A stretch of DNA of 64,000 nt, taken from assembly GCF_014932895.1 (NCBI RefSeq), contig NZ_JACYOF010000008.1:62001-126000 (forward strand), written 5' to 3'. How positions within the stretch are numbered: the first letter of the stretch is position 1; each line of letters begins with the position of its first letter. The stretch is from Bacillus thuringiensis. Its GTDB lineage: Bacteria > Bacillota > Bacilli > Bacillales > Bacillaceae_G. Shown piece after piece: positions 61,084 to 64,000 of the stretch. The notes beneath the pieces were generated by a model that was not told the origin of the DNA, did not search any database, and was given only the letters and a program-made list of their open reading frames with translations. A program made the position numbers and the translations under genes.

Positions 61084-61602
61084 TTATTTGTCAGATGGAT
61101 AAGAAGTAATAATCTTAAATCCTAATTCTCCTGACTTATCTCTCGCTAAAACAGTAACAGTTTTTACCAACTTGTCTTTTACACTCATATTTTTCTTTAT
61201 TACCGTTTTTCCAACTGGGAATGAATGAGTTGTATTTAATACGAGACGAGCCTCTTTAGAATTTTTTAACCAATCTTGAATTTCCTTATCGTGTTGCTTC
61301 AAACTATCTTTTACAGCTTTCGTCGCTGTTTCCTTATCATAGTATGTACTTGCTGCTGACACTTTATCTGTCTTCAAGCGATTCTTCAAATCCTCTTCTG
61401 ATTTGCCTACATGCCTTTCAATCGTATGACCATTTTTAGGTGGTCCTTCCATTTCATCTAAAATATTATCACTAATTTTTTCTACCGATGTAGATTGATT
61501 CCCTGTTTGCTTCTCTGTTTTTTGTTCTTTTCCTGTACATCCACTTAAGATCAGCATGAATGCCAATAAACTACTCAAGAAAAGACTGCTTATTCGTTTC
61601 AT
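61084..61602 (-). CDS. Lipoprotein with RNase A-like (CdiA-CT type) toxin domain
   Basis: 172 residues from the ATG at 61602, five bases after GAGGTG; an ATG one codon earlier is also possible. Lipobox LILSGC (Cys 22), a polar linker (about 23-55), then a roughly 115-residue domain resembling the bacterial CdiA C-terminal RNase A family: GHTIERHVGKSEEDLKNRL at its start, SAASTYYDKETATKAV and KIITSYPSDK at its end. His 64, Arg 75, Thr 166 and Tyr 168 have the same spacing (H-x10-R and T-x-Y) as the active-site residues I recall for the Yersinia kristensenii RNase A-like toxin. It would be exported and lipid-anchored. The next gene is the presumed immunity protein. Confidence 0.75.
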   Translation of the reverse strand: MKRISSLFLSSLLAFMLILSGCTGKEQKTEKQTGNQSTSVEKISDNILDEMEGPPKNGHTIERHVGKSEEDLKNRLKTDKVSAASTYYDKETATKAVKDSLKQHDKEIQDWLKNSKEARLVLNTTHSFPVGKTVIKKNMSVKDKLVKTVTVLARDKSGELGFKIITSYPSDK

Positions 61603-61620
61603 CATATCACCTCTTCCATG

Positions 61621-61649
61621 ATTATTATCGTAACTTCACTAAAAGTCAA
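61621..61649 (-). promoter_or_regulatory. Possible promoter of the toxin/immunity operon
   Basis: On the minus strand TTGACT and AATAAT with 17-bp spacing. The start point would fall only about 10 bases before the start codon, giving an unusually short leader. Confidence 0.4.
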
Positions 61650-61802
61650 TTTCACAACGAAAAAGCCTATCAGTTTTCATTTTTCTCATCTATTTTGCCA
61701 TATTTATCTACACACTTTCACCAACTCCCTATTTTTCGTCCTCTTTAATATATACCCCCTATATTTTATAATTATTTCCCGAACGAAACTACCGATAATA
61801 TA

Positions 61803-61985
61803 ACTATATAATCCTTTTATATAAAGGTTTATATAGTGTTTTTTGAAACAAATTATAATACCCCTATTTTTATATACCTAATACCTCTATAAGGTATATA
61901 ATCACCTTCCTATCAACGTTTTTCTACATTATGTAAATTTATCCTTGCCTATACAATCGAAATATGGTGTAATGCAAAAAAAGAT
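61803..61985. other. AT-rich gap between the toxin operon and the VTT gene
   Basis: Very AT-rich with two small hairpins (CCTTT..AAAGG near 61812 and TATACCT/AGGTATA near 61876-61901). No reading frame with a start signal was found; the plus-strand promoter of the VTT gene must be here. Confidence 0.4.
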
Positions 61986-62000
61986 AAAGGATTTTATAAT

Positions 62001-62549
62001 ATGGCAGAAACAATTCAAAACTTCTTAACAGACTATTATTCAATCGCAATTCCACTTAGTATCTTAATTAACATCATCATTAGTCTTTTAGGTGTTATTC
62101 CTAGCATCTTTTTAACCGCCATCAATATACAGCTCTTCGGTGTAACAAATGGCACAATCATTTCGATCGCAGGTGAAGCATTAGGAGCTATTATCTCGTT
62201 TTATATTTACCGTATAGGCCTTCAAAAGTTCACTCACGATAAAGTAAATAAGTATCCAAAGGTAGAACGTCTCCTTTACGTAGAAGGTAAAGAGGCCTTT
62301 CTACTCGTTCTATCTTTTCGTTTTATTCCTTTCATTCCATCAAGTATCGTTACTTTATTTGCAGCTCTAGGGAAAATGTCATTACTCTCCTTCAGTATTG
62401 CCAGCACAATAGGGAAAATACCGGCCTTATTGATCGAAGTATATTCGGCATACCAAGTTATGAATGGAACAAATGAAGCGAAGTGGATTATAACAATCGC
62501 AGGTTGTATCGGATTGTTTTATTTGTGGAAAAAATGGAGAAAAAAATAA
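62001..62549 (+). CDS. VTT-domain (TVP38/DedA-like) membrane protein
   Basis: 182 residues with about five hydrophobic segments. The VTT/SNARE-associated motif region is seen as GVIPSIFLTAINIQLFG and GEALGAIISFYIYRIG, and later FRFIPFIPSSIVTLFAALGKMS. Such proteins are linked to membrane lipid scrambling or undecaprenyl-phosphate recycling in other members; the role of this one is not known. AAAGGATTTTATAAT precedes the ATG. Single gene with terminator. Confidence 0.85.
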   Translation: MAETIQNFLTDYYSIAIPLSILINIIISLLGVIPSIFLTAINIQLFGVTNGTIISIAGEALGAIISFYIYRIGLQKFTHDKVNKYPKVERLLYVEGKEAFLLVLSFRFIPFIPSSIVTLFAALGKMSLLSFSIASTIGKIPALLIEVYSAYQVMNGTNEAKWIITIAGCIGLFYLWKKWRKK

Positions 62550-62580
62550 AGAAGGAGCATAGGCTCCTTCTTTATTTTTT
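62550..62580 (+). terminator. Terminator of the VTT gene
   Basis: AAGAAGGAGC-ATAG-GCTCCTTCTT followed by TATTTTTT. Confidence 0.87.
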
Positions 62581-62622
62581 GAAGTATATTCTATTAATAC
62601 ATATCTCTTACGAATAGAAGTC

Positions 62623-63999
<1,377 letters not shown>

Positions 64000-64000
64000 G

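Overview
The window is chromosomal DNA of a low-GC, spore-forming Firmicute, almost certainly the Bacillus cereus group (cereus/thuringiensis/anthracis). The evidence is three copies of what looks like the group-specific bcr1 repeat, a camelysin (CalY) homologue, an H-type small acid-soluble spore protein, a GerA-family germinant receptor operon, a bacillolysin-type M4 protease, and strong Bacillus Shine-Dalgarno sites, including GTG and TTG starts. No prophage, insertion sequence, CRISPR array, rRNA or tRNA was seen.

Layout. 1-7.2 kb: end of a GlpT-like transporter, a universal stress protein, a SulP anion transporter, and a cell-wall-binding lipoprotein divergent from an OmpR-type two-component system. 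7.2-16.9 kb: small metabolic genes (RibD/DHFR-like reductase, WYL regulator, HIT and OsmC proteins) and amino-acid transport: an APC permease, glnQHMP and an AlsT-type symporter. 16.9-25.8 kb: a decayed CPBP protease, camelysin, a 1413-residue S8 protease carrying both cohesin-like and dockerin modules, and a DegS/DegU-like system. 26-34 kb: a gerA-type operon and the trehalose genes treR/treP/treA with a readable promoter, TreR operators and cre site.

34-43 kb: a basic amino-acid permease behind a histidine-codon leader peptide and attenuator, a PAS-GGDEF-EAL protein, two Gly/His/Tyr-rich small proteins, cardiolipin synthase, and a MoxR ATPase/VWA pair. 43-56 kb: NUDIX and PyrE, threonine catabolism (tdh-kbl), a methyltransferase, a siderophore-type ATPase with a distant Fur box, a peptide transporter, sspH, an ArsR regulator, a lactate permease with tandem Rex boxes, aspartase, and a CNNM/CBS protein. 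56-64 kb: VOC protein, NupC transporter, LytR-CpsA-Psr and VanW wall proteins, a lipoprotein with an RNase A-like toxin domain followed by a probable immunity gene, a VTT membrane protein, and the C-terminal part of an M4 protease.

Themes. Much of the window handles peptides and amino acids: secreted proteases, peptide and amino-acid uptake, threonine and aspartate breakdown. Candidate CodY, Rex, Fur, CcpA and TreR sites fit that picture. The two most striking items are the histidine attenuator at 34.05-34.22 kb and the lipoprotein RNase toxin/immunity pair at 60.8-61.6 kb. All three bcr1 copies lie between a gene's stop codon and its terminator, and two of them supply the stop codon.
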